Source: Tannerellaceae bacterium
Lineage (GTDB): Bacteria; Bacteroidota; Bacteroidia; Bacteroidales; Tannerellaceae
Assembly: GCA_021201295.1 (NCBI GenBank)
Contig: JAJQFE010000012.1
Location: forward strand, 18,905 to 82,904
Length of the DNA: 64,000 nucleotides
Direction of reading: 5' to 3'
Positions 47,141 through 58,733 of this stretch are shown piece after piece. The position numbers and the translations under genes were made by a program. The notes under the pieces were generated by a model. It was not told where the DNA came from. It made no database searches and saw only the letters and a list, made by a program, of their open reading frames with translations. Each line of letters begins with the position of its first letter. Position 1 is the stretch's first letter.

Positions 47141-49661
47141 ATGAGAAACATTTTTCTATTTTCTTTTTTATTGATGTGGATACTGGCCGGATGCCAACCA
47201 TCAGCTAACCCTTTTCAGCCGGAAAAAACCAGCGAATTGAGGGCTCCGGCTTATCCATTGATCACTATGGACCCTTATATAAGCGCCTGGTCTTTTACAG
47301 ATCATTTATATGATGATGCTGTGCGCCACTGGACCGGACGTAAACATCCGTTGACCGGTGCTATTCGTGTGGATGGCTTGGTTTATCGTTTTATGGGAGT
47401 GGAAGAACTTCCTTTAAAACCTTTTTTTGCCAACAGCTGCTATAGAAAAATGGGAAGCAAGCTATACGGAAAAACAACTGGAGGGTAACTGGCATTCCCT
47501 GGATTATAGGGCTGTTGGATGGCAGGAAGGAAAAGCCGGATTTGGTACTCCTGGTATGTTAAATCTTTCTACCTGTTGGGAAAGCAAGGATATTTGGGTA
47601 AGACGTGTTTTTGATTTAACAGAAGATTACAGTCAGGAGACCATCTTTCTGGAATATTCCCATGATGATACATTTGAATTATACATCAATGGGATTCATG
47701 TAATTGCTACAGATTATTCGGCTAATAATAATGTATTAATTGAATTATCCGCAGAGGTAAAAAATACGTTGAAACCTGGAAAAAATATAATCACTGCTCA
47801 CTGCTTTAATGATGTCGGTGGTGGGTATGTGGATTTTGGTTTGTTTACGAGAGAGGACCGGGGTAATACGTTTGACAGGACTGCTGTCCAGCGTTCTGTC
47901 CATGTGTTACCCACTCAAACCTATTATGTTTTTGAATGTGGTCCGGCACTATTGGATCTGGTTTTTACATCTCCTTTATTGATGGACGATCTGGATCTTC
48001 TCTCTACTCCTGTTAATTATATATCCTATCAGGTCACTTCCCTGGATGGGAAGATACACGATATCAAGGTGTATATGGAGGCTACTCTGGATTGGGCAGT
48101 AGATAATGAAGGCCAACAAGTGACTTTTGAAAAGGTAGAAAAACAAGGTATGACTTTCCTCAAAACAGGTACTGTAGAACAGCCCGTGTTAGAGAAAAAA
48201 GGAGATAATGTCCGGATTGACTGGGGATATTTTTATCTGTCTTCTCCTGTGAATGCTTCTGTCTCTTTAGGTTTTGGTGATTATTTTGCCATGAAAAATG
48301 CGTTCACTTCAGGCGGAAAATTAGCAGAAGAAGTACCAGTCAGCCAGCTTTTCTCGGATTTATATGGGGATGTCACTGTATTGGGATATATACATAATCT
48401 TGGATCTGTTGCTGATAAAGCGCATGGATATATGCTGATCGGGTATGACGATATGTACGCCATTCAATATTTCCATGATAACCGGATGGCTTACTGGAAA
48501 CAGAATGGCCAGGTGGATATTTACCAGGCTTTTGCCAAAGCAGCCAGACAATATGATGCTGTTATGAAACGGTGTGCGGATCTGGATACCCGACTGATGG
48601 AAGAGGCCGAAAAATCCGGAGGAAAAGAATATGCGAAATTATGTGCTTTGGCTTACCGGCAGGCTATAGCAGCCCATAAGCTGGTTGAAGATAAAGAGGG
48701 TAACCTTTTATTTTTATCCAAAGAAAACTTCAGTAACGGTTCTATCGGAACAGTAGATGTCACCTATCCCTCTTCCCCTTTATTTCTGATCTATAATCTG
48801 GACTTGTTGAAAGGTATGCTTACCCCTATTTTTTATTACAGTGAGAGCGGACAGTGGAATAAACCCTATCCATCGCATGATGTAGGCACCTATCCGATAG
48901 CTAACGGACAAACCTATGGAGAAGATATGCCTGTAGAAGAGGCCGGGAATATGTTAATCCTGACCACGGCGATTGCTTTGGTGGAAGGAAATGCATCATA
49001 TGCTCAGCAACATTGGCCGGTACTGACTACCTGGGCAAATTATCTGCTTCAGGAGGGACTTGATCCGGGTAACCAGTTATGTACAGACGATTTTGCCGGA
49101 CATCTGGCCCATAATGCCAATTTATCCATAAAAGCTATTATGGGAATTGCCGGATATGGTAAGCTGGCAGACATGTTAGGAGAAAAAGAGGTAGCACAAC
49201 AATATATACATGCCGCCCGGGAAATGGCCAGGCAGTGGGAACAGATGGCAGATGACGGGGATCACTATCGCCTGACGTTTGACCGTCCGGATAGTTGGAG
49301 TCAGAAATATAATCTGGTTTGGGACGAACTGTTTGGAATGGATATTTTCCCGGAAGAGATTGCTGCTAAAGAATATGCTTACTATCTGACTCAACAAAAT
49401 ACCTATGGTTTACCTTTGGACATACGGGAGACTTACACGAAATCAGACTGGATTCTCTGGAGTGCCTGCCTGACTGCTGATCCGGAAGAGTTTAAAGCCT
49501 TAGTGGCACCTATCCATAGGTATGCCAGTGAAACAGAGGCACGGATTCCCGTGAGTGACTGGCATGACACGCACACCGGATTATCTCCGAACTTCCGGGC
49601 ACGTTCTGTAGTAGGCGGGTATTTTATGAAGTTGCTGAAAGATAAGATGACAAAAAAATGA
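47141..49661 (+). CDS. Glutaminase A-like lipoprotein (DUF4964/DUF5127/DUF4965/DUF1793), frameshifted
   Basis: About 840 residues. Lipoprotein signal MRNIFLFSFLLMWILAGC, then DUF4964 (PAYPLITMDPYISAWSFTDHLYDDAVRHWTGRKHPLTGAIRVDG), a galactose-binding-like insert (WESKDIWVRRVFDLTEDYSQETIFLEYSHDDTFELYINGI), DUF5127 and the C-terminal helical DUF4965/DUF1793 toroid (YPSHDVGTYPIANGQTYGEDMPVEEAGNMLILTTAIA, SRWNLVWDELF-like SQKYNLVWDELFGMDIFP, DWHDTHTGLSPNFRARSVVGGYFMKLL). Named after fungal glutaminase A, but in Bacteroidota these act in polysaccharide loci and are likely glycosidases. The T-run at 47421-47427 has seven T; six joins LKPF to LPTAAIEKWEA. First of three adjacent hydrolase genes. Confidence 0.9.
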
Positions 49662-49693
49662 ATCTAATAGATATATACCTGAAAACACGTAAC

Positions 49694-51506
49694 ATGAAGA
49701 AAACACTTTTGGTCTGTTGTGCATTGGCATTTACTTTGTGTGTCCAGGCACAACGGAAACCTGCCGGGGATAAGATCAAAACCCCCTGGGCAGAACAGAT
49801 TGATCCGGCCAATATGTTACCGGAATATCCGCGTCCCCTGGTTCAACGGGGTGAATGGAGTAATTTAAATGGCCTTTGGCAATATGCTATTGCTCCTAAA
49901 GGACAGGCAGAACCTGCTGTTTTTGACGGACAGATCTTAGTCCCGTTTGCCATAGAGTCTTCTTTGTCAGGTGTTCAGAAAGAAGTAGGAGATGAGCATG
50001 AATTGTGGTATAAACGTGAGTTTACTATTCCATCTTCCTGGAGAAACCGGAATATTGTACTAAACTTTGGTGCGGTAGACTGGAAAACAGATGTGTTCAT
50101 CAATGATATCCTGATCGGTTTCCATGAAGGAGGATTTATCCCTTTCTCTTTTGATATAACACCTTATCTGACAGGTAAATCTACCCATACATTAGTGGTT
50201 CGTGTCTGGGACCCCACTGATAAAGGTTACCAGCCGCGTGGAAAACAGGTGAATAAACCGGAAGGCATCTAGTATACCCCCCGTCACAGGTATTTGGCAG
50301 ACAGTCTGGATGGAACCTGTCGCTGTGAACCATGTAACGGCTATTAAAACTATTCCCTGCATTGATAGCGGAACCCTGAACGTGACAGTTACTACCGCAC
50401 AGCCAGGTACAAATGATATTATAGAAGTCAGATTACTGGATAAAGGGAAAGTCGTAGCTACAGCGAAAGGATTGCAGGGAAAAGAAATGCGTCTGACAGT
50501 ACAAAATCCTACTTTATGGGATACAGAAAATCCTTATTTGTATGATATGAAAATTTCAGTTGCCTCTGCAGGAAAAGTGGTGGATGAAGTCTCCTCCTAT
50601 GCCGCTTTCCGTAAGATCTCAGCTAAACGGGATGCAAACGGGATCATGCGTATGCAGCTAAATAATAAAGATCTGTTCCATTATGGTCCTTTAGATCAGG
50701 GATGGTGGCCGGACGGCTTATATACTGCTCCCACAGATGAAGCTCTTTTGTATGATATTAAGAAGACCAGAGAGTGGGGATTCAATATGATCCGTAAACA
50801 TGTCAAAGTAGAGCCGGCACGCTGGTATTACCACTGCGACAGGGAAGGTATCCTGGTCTGGCAGGATATGCCTAGCGGAGATATGGGTAACCATTGGGCA
50901 CCCCGTGAATATAATGGTGGAATGGATAAACAACGGAGCGCGGCTTCCGTGGCAAATTATTATCAGGAATGGCAGGAGATCATGGATTTATGTATTTCCA
51001 ACCATTCGGTAGTAGTCTGGGTACCTTTCAACGAAGCATGGGGACAATTCGATACCGAAAAAGTAACTGAATGGACGGCTGAGTATGATCCTTCCCGTCT
51101 GATCAACCCGGCCAGTGGAGGAAATCACCGCCCTTGCGGAGATATCTTAGACTTACATAGTTACCCTGGTCCTGAAATGTTCCTGTTTGATGCGGAACGG
51201 GTGAATGTATTAGGAGAGTATGGAGGGATCGGACTGGCATTAGATGATCACCTGTGGTGGAATGACCGTAACTGGGGCTATGTCCAGTTTAAAAACAGCC
51301 GGGAGGTAACAGCCGAATATGTGAAATTCGCAAAAGAATTAAAGGAGATGGTAAAAAGAGGGTACTCTGCAGCTGTCTATACTCAGACTACCGATGTGGA
51401 AGGAGAAGTAAATGGGTTGATGACTTATGACCGGAAACAGATCAAAATCGATGAAGCGGCTGTAAGGAAAGCAAACCAGGAGGTCATTCAGGAACTTTCA
51501 AAATAA
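49694..51506 (+). CDS. Glycoside hydrolase family 2 enzyme, in-frame TAG
   Basis: About 604 residues. Signal peptide MKKTLLVCCALAFTLCVQAQ; sugar-binding jelly roll (YPRPLVQRGEWSNLNGLWQYAI, LWYKREFTIPSSW, LNFGAVDWKTDVFINDILIGFHEGGFIPFSFDIT), Ig-like domain, and TIM barrel with acid/base Glu in VPFNEAWGQFD (~449) and nucleophile Glu in VLGEYGGIG (~508). TAG at 50270-50272 replaces the Trp of PEGIWYTPVTGIWQTVW, a hallmark GH2 segment, so TGG became TAG. Substrate (beta-galactoside, glucuronide or mannoside) not decided by motifs. The start at 49694 was chosen for the signal peptide. Confidence 0.92.
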
Positions 51507-51511
51507 ACAAG

Positions 51512-53365
51512 ATGAAACAATTTGCAATAATTATATCTATTCTTTTATGGTGTGTGTCGACGGGGAATGCTATCCCCCGTCCTGAATACCCCCGTCCCCA
51601 ATTTGAACGGACAGAGTGGGTTAACTTAAATGGTGAATGGAGTTATTCATTCGATTTTAGTGGTTCGGGAATGGAACGTGAACTGTGCAGATCTACCGGC
51701 TTTGCCGGTAAGATCACAGTTCCGTTCGCTCCGGAAAGTGATTTGTCCGAAGTAGGTTATAAAGATTTTATTAACCATTTCTGGTATCATTGCACCATCT
51801 CCGTTCCTCAGAACTGGGAAGGAAAGAATATCCTGTTGAATTTCGGGGCTGTTTATTATAAAGCGGAGATCTATATTGATGGTCAGTTTGCTGCCCGCCA
51901 TTTCGGGGGTACATCTTCCTTCTCTGTGGATATTACTTCTTTAGTAAAACCCGGGCAAAGCTATCATTTAGTAGTATATGCCGAAAGTGATGTAAGAGGT
52001 GGACAACAACCTGCCGGTAAACAAAACCTGCAGTATGCTTCTTATGCCTGTAACTATACCCGTACAACCGGAATCTGGCAGACCGTATGGATGGAAGCCG
52101 TACACCCGGAGGGCCTGAAATCAGTACAGGTCGTACCGGATATTGACCAGCAACAGGTAGTGATTCGTCCCCGTTTCTATAAAGAAGCAGGAGGAAAATT
52201 AGAAGTCTCGTTATCCGATAACGGAAAGGTGGTCTCCAAACAGACAGTTTCTACCAGTTCTTTGTCTACGGTAGTCCTTCCGGTAAAAAATATGAAAACC
52301 TGGAGTCCGGAAAATCCTTTCCTGTATGATGTAACTTACAAAGTAATAAACAGGCAGGGACAGATGGTAGATGAAGTAAAGGCTTACGTCGGCATGCGTA
52401 AAGTCCATATTGAAGGCACCAAAATCTATCTGAATAATAAACCTTATTACCAGTGGCTGGTATTAGACCAGGGCTTCTATCCGGATGGTGTATGGACAGC
52501 TCCAAGTGATGCCGCTTTGAAAAAAGATATTGAACTTTCTATGACGTGTGGATTTAATGGCGCTCGTTTACATCAGAAAGTTTTTGAAGAAAGATTCCAT
52601 TACTGGGCAGATAAACTGGGATATATTACCTGGGGCGAGGCTTCCAGTTGGGGTATGGACGTAAATGATCCGGTCACAGCCCGTAACTTTCTTACGGAAT
52701 GGGCAGAGATTGTGGAACGGGATATGAACCACCCTTCTATTCTGATCTGGACACCGACAAACGAGCAGTTCTGGCCGGATAGGATTCAGTATCCACGATT
52801 CATGGAAGACCTCTATGCACTGACAAAAATGATTGATCCAACCCGTCCGTTTCACGGCGCCAGCGGAGGTACTCATATTGCAACGGATATCTGGACGATC
52901 CACGACTATGAGCAGGACCCTGAAAAACTGAAGGCAAACTTATATAACGATGGGAAACTGGCGGGAACCCCTAAATGGGAAATACAGCTTAAGCCACAGA
53001 ATATCGGGTTTAATCCTTTGATGTATACAGATCAGTACACGTTCCCGGAATATAATAAAGATATGCCTTATCTGGTAGATGAATTCGGAGGAATTAAATG
53101 GAATCCTGCCCAGCAGGTAGAAAGTTCACAAAATACATCCTGGGGTTACGGGGAACCTCCCCGGTCGCTCGATGAATTTTATGCCCGTCTGGAAGGACAG
53201 GTGGATGCCGTACTTTCCTTGTCGGAATATATCTGGGGATACTGTTATACCCAGTTGACAGATGTGGAACAGGAACAAAACGGTATTTATTATTATGGCC
53301 GTTCTCCTAAATTTGATATGGAACGTATCCGGGCCATATTTAGTAAAGAGCCGGTGGCTAAATGA
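51512..53365 (+). CDS. Glycoside hydrolase family 2 enzyme
   Basis: 617 residues, intact. Signal peptide MKQFAIIISILLWCVSTGNA; the same three-domain GH2 layout as the previous gene: YPRPQFERTEWVNLNGEWSYSFDF, FWYHCTISVPQNW, LNFGAVYYKAEIYIDGQF, TRTTGIWQTVWMEAV, then catalytic Glu in IWTPTNEQFWP (~418) and LVDEFGGIKWNP (~524). The gene starts five bases after its upstream neighbour, so they are an operon and probably a tandem duplication that diverged. Likely target of the hybrid two-component regulator that follows. Confidence 0.94.
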   Translation: MKQFAIIISILLWCVSTGNAIPRPEYPRPQFERTEWVNLNGEWSYSFDFSGSGMERELCRSTGFAGKITVPFAPESDLSEVGYKDFINHFWYHCTISVPQNWEGKNILLNFGAVYYKAEIYIDGQFAARHFGGTSSFSVDITSLVKPGQSYHLVVYAESDVRGGQQPAGKQNLQYASYACNYTRTTGIWQTVWMEAVHPEGLKSVQVVPDIDQQQVVIRPRFYKEAGGKLEVSLSDNGKVVSKQTVSTSSLSTVVLPVKNMKTWSPENPFLYDVTYKVINRQGQMVDEVKAYVGMRKVHIEGTKIYLNNKPYYQWLVLDQGFYPDGVWTAPSDAALKKDIELSMTCGFNGARLHQKVFEERFHYWADKLGYITWGEASSWGMDVNDPVTARNFLTEWAEIVERDMNHPSILIWTPTNEQFWPDRIQYPRFMEDLYALTKMIDPTRPFHGASGGTHIATDIWTIHDYEQDPEKLKANLYNDGKLAGTPKWEIQLKPQNIGFNPLMYTDQYTFPEYNKDMPYLVDEFGGIKWNPAQQVESSQNTSWGYGEPPRSLDEFYARLEGQVDAVLSLSEYIWGYCYTQLTDVEQEQNGIYYYGRSPKFDMERIRAIFSKEPVAK

Positions 53366-53961
53366 TAAAATGATTTAAGTTGAGAATAGGGAAAAATGGA
53401 TAAGGTGAGGGTTGAAACAGACCCTGCCTTACCATTGCTCAGGAAGAGATTAAACAAACCTGTATATTATTCATCTGTGGTATACCGGAAGGTTGGTTCA
53501 TGCTTGGCATGAGAGAGTTCTTTGTTTTTATTTAACTGCTTCTTTAGATTATTCGTAAAGTGAGGAACCGGAGTGAATTTCCGCAGACCGGATATCCGGC
53601 TCTTCTCTTTCGGATACATATCAGGAAGCCGGGTTTATTTCTTTTGCGAGAGGTAAGGTCTGGTAGAGTAACTGAATAGGTATTAGATTAATTATAGATA
53701 AAAATGTAAGCATAAATGCCTTTTTAATGTCAGTCAATAAACTAAATTTACTATATATATCCGAGAGTAACCCTCTCCCCCTTCAAACCTATGTTACTTC
53801 TACTCTTACCTCTCTCAAAAGAAAACCTTTCCATCTATTTTACCTGACCGGACCAGTCTGATTCCCTCCTGCTCCGGGATGACTCCAAACAGCTATTTAC
53901 CCATTCTTTTTTAGATAGACCTGCTATTTTTTATAGGGGGAATGATTCACAAAGTACATCC
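53366..53961. other. Intergenic region between convergent GH2 and regulator genes
   Basis: 596 bases with no credible gene. The only structure noted is a hairpin at 53401-53432 (TAAGG..AGGGT and ACCCT.CCTTA, with unpaired bases) that may end the GH2 transcript, without a T-run. Confidence 0.5.
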
Positions 53962-56900
53962 TTATGAGTTCCGGGTTTCTTTCATAAATTCCGAGGGTGA
54001 TTTGCCATACTGTTTCTGGAAACAGGTTGAAAAGTAAGCAGGAGAAGAAAAGCCGGTCTGAAATGCTATTTCATTGATCCGGGTTTCTCCGGTATGGATA
54101 AGCTCCACTGCTTTTTTTAACCGGGTAATACGGATAAAATCTACCGGAGAAACTCCGGAAATACCTTTGACTTTCCTGTACAGGCTGGAAGTACTCATAT
54201 TCATTTCGGTTGCCAGCAACTCCACACTCAGGAAATCATTAGTCAGGTTGGCTACCAGAAAATCAGTTAGCTTGTGAAGGAAAATTTCATCTACCGGAGA
54301 GACAGCCAGCGTAGTAGTCGGCGTCTGTGGAGTCTCCTGATAGGTCTTACTTAATAATTCACGGCTTTTGAGCAGGTTGCTGATCTGGGAAATGAGCAGT
54401 TCCATAGAGAACGGTTTTTCAATATAAGCATCTGCTCCGTTATTTAACCCCTTTAATCGGGATTGCAGGTTATGTTGGGCAGTTAATAAGATAAAAGGTA
54501 TATGACTGTAGCGTATATCATTTTTCACTTCATTGCAAAGATCGAATCCATCCATGACAGGCATCATCACATCACTGACAATCAGTTTGATATTTTCTTT
54601 ATGAAGGATTTCTACTGCTTCCTGTCCGTTCCCGGCTTCTTTGACCTGATATATCTCTGACAATTCAGCGGCAATAAAACGTCTCATTTCTATTTGGTCT
54701 TCCACAATCAGGATAGTCACTTTCTGCTTTTCTCCGTAACTGGTTCCGTTGGTTTGTATGGGTTTAAGCTCTTCTGTCAGGACAGGCATATCAAATCCGT
54801 TATCCTGGTTGATAGGTAATTCTAGCCTGAATGCATTCATTCCGTCCGGAGTATGATCATAGGAGAGAATGCCCCGGTGGAATTCGGTCAGCGAGTAAGC
54901 CAAGGAAAGTCCGATCCCGCTTCCCTGTATATGTTCCGTTTCCCTGGAACGGAAAAAAGAGGAAAAATCTTTTCTTTTTCATGAGTCGGGATCAAAGTCC
55001 CGTCATTAATAACAGTAATGGTAAAATGGCGGTTTCCTGTTCCGGAACGTTCCAGCGTAAGGGAAATATAGTGTCCGAAATATTTGATAGCATTCGTCAT
55101 CAGGTTCGTGATGATTTTTGAAAAAGCATCTCTGTCAATATACCCGGTAAGCGGTTTATCCGGTAAGTCCAGTCTGAACTCTTTGTTCTCCTTTTCCATA
55201 ACCAGTTTAAACTGCGCCAGAATGGTGTCCAGCCACAATAAAATATCTGTTTTGACAAAATTAAGTTTGAACCCTTTACTTTCTGTTTTCCGGAAATCCA
55301 GTAACTGATTGCTTAAGTCCAAAAGACGTTGTGTACTTTGCTCAATCATTCTGAGGCTTTCCCGGGTCGCTGGGGTTCCATCCTGAGATTTCAGTATTTT
55401 TTCCAAAGGCGCTTTGATCAGGGTCAGCGGAGTACGGATCTCATGGGTAATGAACGTGAAAAACTGGATTTTAGCATCATAGAGCTCTTTTTCTTTTTTA
55501 TTTTCAAATATTTCCTGATTGATCCGGTGTTTTCTGACCAGTTTAGCTTTTTTGTAATTATAAAAAAGGTAGATCACTAAGGCAAGGAGACAAATGTAGC
55601 ATCCAAAAGCCCACCGGGTTGCCCAGAAAGGAGGAATGATGACAATCGAAAGGGATGCCTCATTCTCCTGCCATAGTCCGCTACTGTTGGTAGATCTTAC
55701 TTTAAAAGTATACTTACCGGGAGATAGGTTGGCAAAAGTGACGCTCCGGTTACGTCCCATATCGATCCAGTCACTGTCTGCTCCTTCCAGCTTATAAGCA
55801 TACCGGATCGCATCCGGAGAAGTATAACTAAGGGCTACATAAGAAAGGGTAAAAGTGGATCGGTTGTAAGGTAATGTCAACGTTCCCGACATATAGTCAT
55901 GGGGCGGTATATGAGCGTTTTTGCCTTCTATCGGTCCGGGTAAGATGTAAATAGGAGGAACAAACGTATCTTCTTTAAACAATCGGGGATAAAAAGAGAT
56001 CATCCCGTTGATGGTTCCCATATACATCATCCCATCCGGAGATTGATAGGCGGAACTGTAATTGAATTGGGATTCATGCAATCCGTCCTTAAAAGAGAAT
56101 ACACGCATAGTGTGGGTTTCCGGGTTGAATTTTACTAATCCATTGGCCGTAGTGATCCAAAAATAATGCTGTTCATCCTCCAGAATACGGTAGACAATAT
56201 TACTGGGTAAGCCGTCCTCTGTAGTGATCCTGTTAAATGTGTCTGCCTGCCGGTTATAAAGAGATATACCGTTGACAGTAGTGACCCAGATTCTTTTTTG
56301 GGAATCTTCAAAGATAGAAGTAATATTATTACTGCCCAGGCTTTGAAGTTTTTGTGGGTCTGCAGTATATTGATAGACTCTGTCTTCTTCCGGTACATAC
56401 CTGAAGACTCCCTCGGTAGAGGCTACCCAGATAGCTCCTGTCTGGTCTTCATACATTTGTTTAATCAGTCCGGTTATGTTTTTCCATGGATGGAACCTGT
56501 CCGTGTCACTATTATATCGTACGGTTCCGGCAGAAGTACCTATTAAAATTCCCTGACTACTGGTTTTAGTAAAACATAGAATGAAATCGCTCAGTAAACT
56601 ATAATTGGTATTCGCAAGGCAATAATTCCTGATGACCTTACCGGAAGGAATATCCAGGATATCAATCCCTTTGTTATAGGTCCTGATCCACAACCTGTTT
56701 CCATCAGCCATCAACCCGTGAATATTGGTCGCTGATAAGGGATGATGTTTATTCCGGTAGGAGAAATTGGTTATTCCTCCTGTGGCTAAGTTATATCTGT
56801 TGATCCCGTTATCTTCCGTTCCGATCCATAAATTCCCGTAATCATCCGGACATATTTCCCGTACAGCATTCCCTAACATGTCAGGATGGGTTTTCCTCCG

Positions 56901-57907
56901 ATAAACCTGTTAAAACTGATATATTCATTGGGCAGATAACTTAATCCTCCGAAAAAGGTACCTACCCACATACCTCCTTCCCTGTCTTTAAAGATCGAAT
57001 AGATCGCATTATCTCCGATGGTGTACTCATTGGTCAGGGATTTGGTGAGGTGAGTGGCTGTCCGTTTTAATATATTATAGATATATACTCCGGACTCACT
57101 TCCTATCCAATAGGTATAAGGATTGAAAGGAGTGATTACCCGGACCTGGATATCCGGAATCAGCGTGACCGTCGTTTTTTCCTGGACCCTCCATAATTTT
57201 AATCCATCCTTGTCAGTCCCTACCAGAATGCCCACATCCGGAGCATGGCATAAAGCCGTAATGTGGATCTGCTGTTCTTTCTCTTTTTCTGTCAACAACG
57301 GAATAAAGATGAAATTATCATTTTCAGGACTGTAGAGATACAGATCGAACATGTCAGAGAAAAGCGGGATCCCTTCCCGGGTCGTAGTCATCATAGCAGC
57401 CCTGAAATAGTCAGTTTCGGGATAGATCGTATGGCTGTGGTCGGTGAGAGAATATCTGGCAATTCTCCGGCTTTCTCTTAGCCAGAGATTTTTTCGGTTG
57501 TCCTCCCTGATGTCCCAAAATGGTTCCGGATGTTCTGTCTCCGGAGTAAAGGAAAAAGGGTGGAACGTTTCATCTTCTTCATGGAACCGGCAAATGTATC
57601 CGCCACTTCCTATCCATAAGTTCCCTTCTGAGTCTTCAAACAGATGAGTGATCCGGTTATCAGGCAAACTGTTGGGCTGAAAAGAGTTATGCCTGTACAC
57701 TGTGAAAGTATACCCGTCGAAACGGTTTAACCAATCTTCTGTCCCAAACCACATAAATCCTTTCTTATCCTGGAGGGAACAGTTAACGGTGTTATGAGAG
57801 AGGCCGTCTTTATTATTGTAGTGCCTGAAATATAGCTCATGGGCGATTCCCGTAGAATAGCCCACAGTGAGTACCAAAAGAATAAGGATAACAGATCGTA
57901 TATTCAT
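53962..57907 (-). CDS. Hybrid two-component system regulator (HTCS), two frameshifts
   Basis: About 1315 residues in one polypeptide: signal peptide (ILILLVLTVGYSTGIAHE), two periplasmic Reg_prop beta-propellers (LSHNTVNCSLQDKKGFMWFGTEDWLNRFDGY, DNRITHLFEDSEGNLWIGS and many DxxGxxWVGT-type repeats), a YYY domain, one membrane helix (WAFGCYICLLALVIYLFYNY), histidine kinase with H-box FITHEIRTPLTLI and ATP-site GSGIGLSLAYSL, receiver domain with phospho-Asp in LIVSDVMMPVMDGFD, and AraC-type HTH (SVELLATEMNMSTSSLYRKVKGISG, AFQTGFSSPAYFSTCFQKQYGKSPSEF). Breaks near 56895-56900 (one A missing) and near 54970-54985 (indel in a T-run). Senses oligosaccharide in the periplasm and probably controls the adjacent hydrolases. 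Confidence 0.94.
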
Positions 57908-57989
57908 ATCAGTTTAAGGGTCGCTTCCAAGGCAAAGCTACTAAATTAAAAGGGATACACTATCTTTGCTGTGTTAAAAGTAGCAGGAG

Positions 57990-58661
57990 ATGGAAAAAAG
58001 GGAGTTCAGCAGAGAATTACAGCTCACAGCAGATGGTAGTCATACATTGTTTGTCCCAGCAATGGATGAACACTATCACTCAGTGAATGGGGCGGTGCAG
58101 GAATCGCAACATGTATTTATCGAAGCCGGATTAAAACAATTGGACCGCAAGCCAATCCGGATCTTTGAAGTGGGTTTCGGTACGGGCCTGAATGCTTTCT
58201 TGACTTTGCTGGAAACCGGACACACAGCAGTAGAGTATTTTTCCATAGAACAATATCCCTTAGAGGAAAAGCTGATCCATGCCCTTAATTATGGGGAGCT
58301 GGTTTTATCCGGTAAAAAGGATCTTTTCCTCTCCCTGCATCAGGCAGCCTGGAATATCTCCGTACCCATCACTGATTCTTTTACACTCCATAAAATGTAT
58401 GGGGATAGTAATACTGCTTCCCTGCCCGGTCAGATTGACCTCGTCTATTTCGATGCTTTTGCTCCCGATAAACAACCGGACATGTGGAATCAGGAGATCT
58501 TCAATAAATTATACAAACAAATGACATCCGGAGGTATCCTGACTACCTATTGTGCCAAAGGAGTCGTGAGACGTATGCTACAGGTATCCGGCTTTTCTGT
58601 GGAAAGAATTCCGGGACCTCCCGGAAAACGGGAAATGTTACGTGCCACAAAGATCTCATAG
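57990..58661 (+). CDS. mnmD: tRNA 5-methylaminomethyl-2-thiouridine methyltransferase (MnmD)
   Basis: 223 residues, corresponding to the methyltransferase half of MnmC. SAM-binding motif IRIFEVGFGTGLNAFLTLLE, the LTADGSHTLFVPAMDEHYHSVNGAVQESQHVFIEAGL N-terminus and IDLVYFDAFAPDKQPDMWNQEIFNKLYKQM are typical. It completes the mnm5s2U modification at wobble position 34 of tRNAs such as Gln, Lys, Glu. The FAD oxidase half of MnmC is absent, as in most Bacteroidota. Preceded by TATCTTTG (57961-57968), a -7-like box. Divergent from the HTCS gene. Confidence 0.92.
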   Translation: MEKREFSRELQLTADGSHTLFVPAMDEHYHSVNGAVQESQHVFIEAGLKQLDRKPIRIFEVGFGTGLNAFLTLLETGHTAVEYFSIEQYPLEEKLIHALNYGELVLSGKKDLFLSLHQAAWNISVPITDSFTLHKMYGDSNTASLPGQIDLVYFDAFAPDKQPDMWNQEIFNKLYKQMTSGGILTTYCAKGVVRRMLQVSGFSVERIPGPPGKREMLRATKIS

Positions 58662-58733
58662 CCCTTTTCTGATGAATGAAGGAATCCGGGTGGGTTTCTG
58701 TTCATCTTAGAGAAAAGCCTATAGCTGTTTTTT

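Noticed and set aside
7051..50272. Reassignment of TAG or TGA to Trp, suggested by several stops at conserved Trp codons.
   Set aside because: Both TAG and TGA also end many intact genes here (for example TGA for rubrerythrin, frdB and hemA), and one TGA replaces Cys, not Trp. Random errors explain the pattern better.
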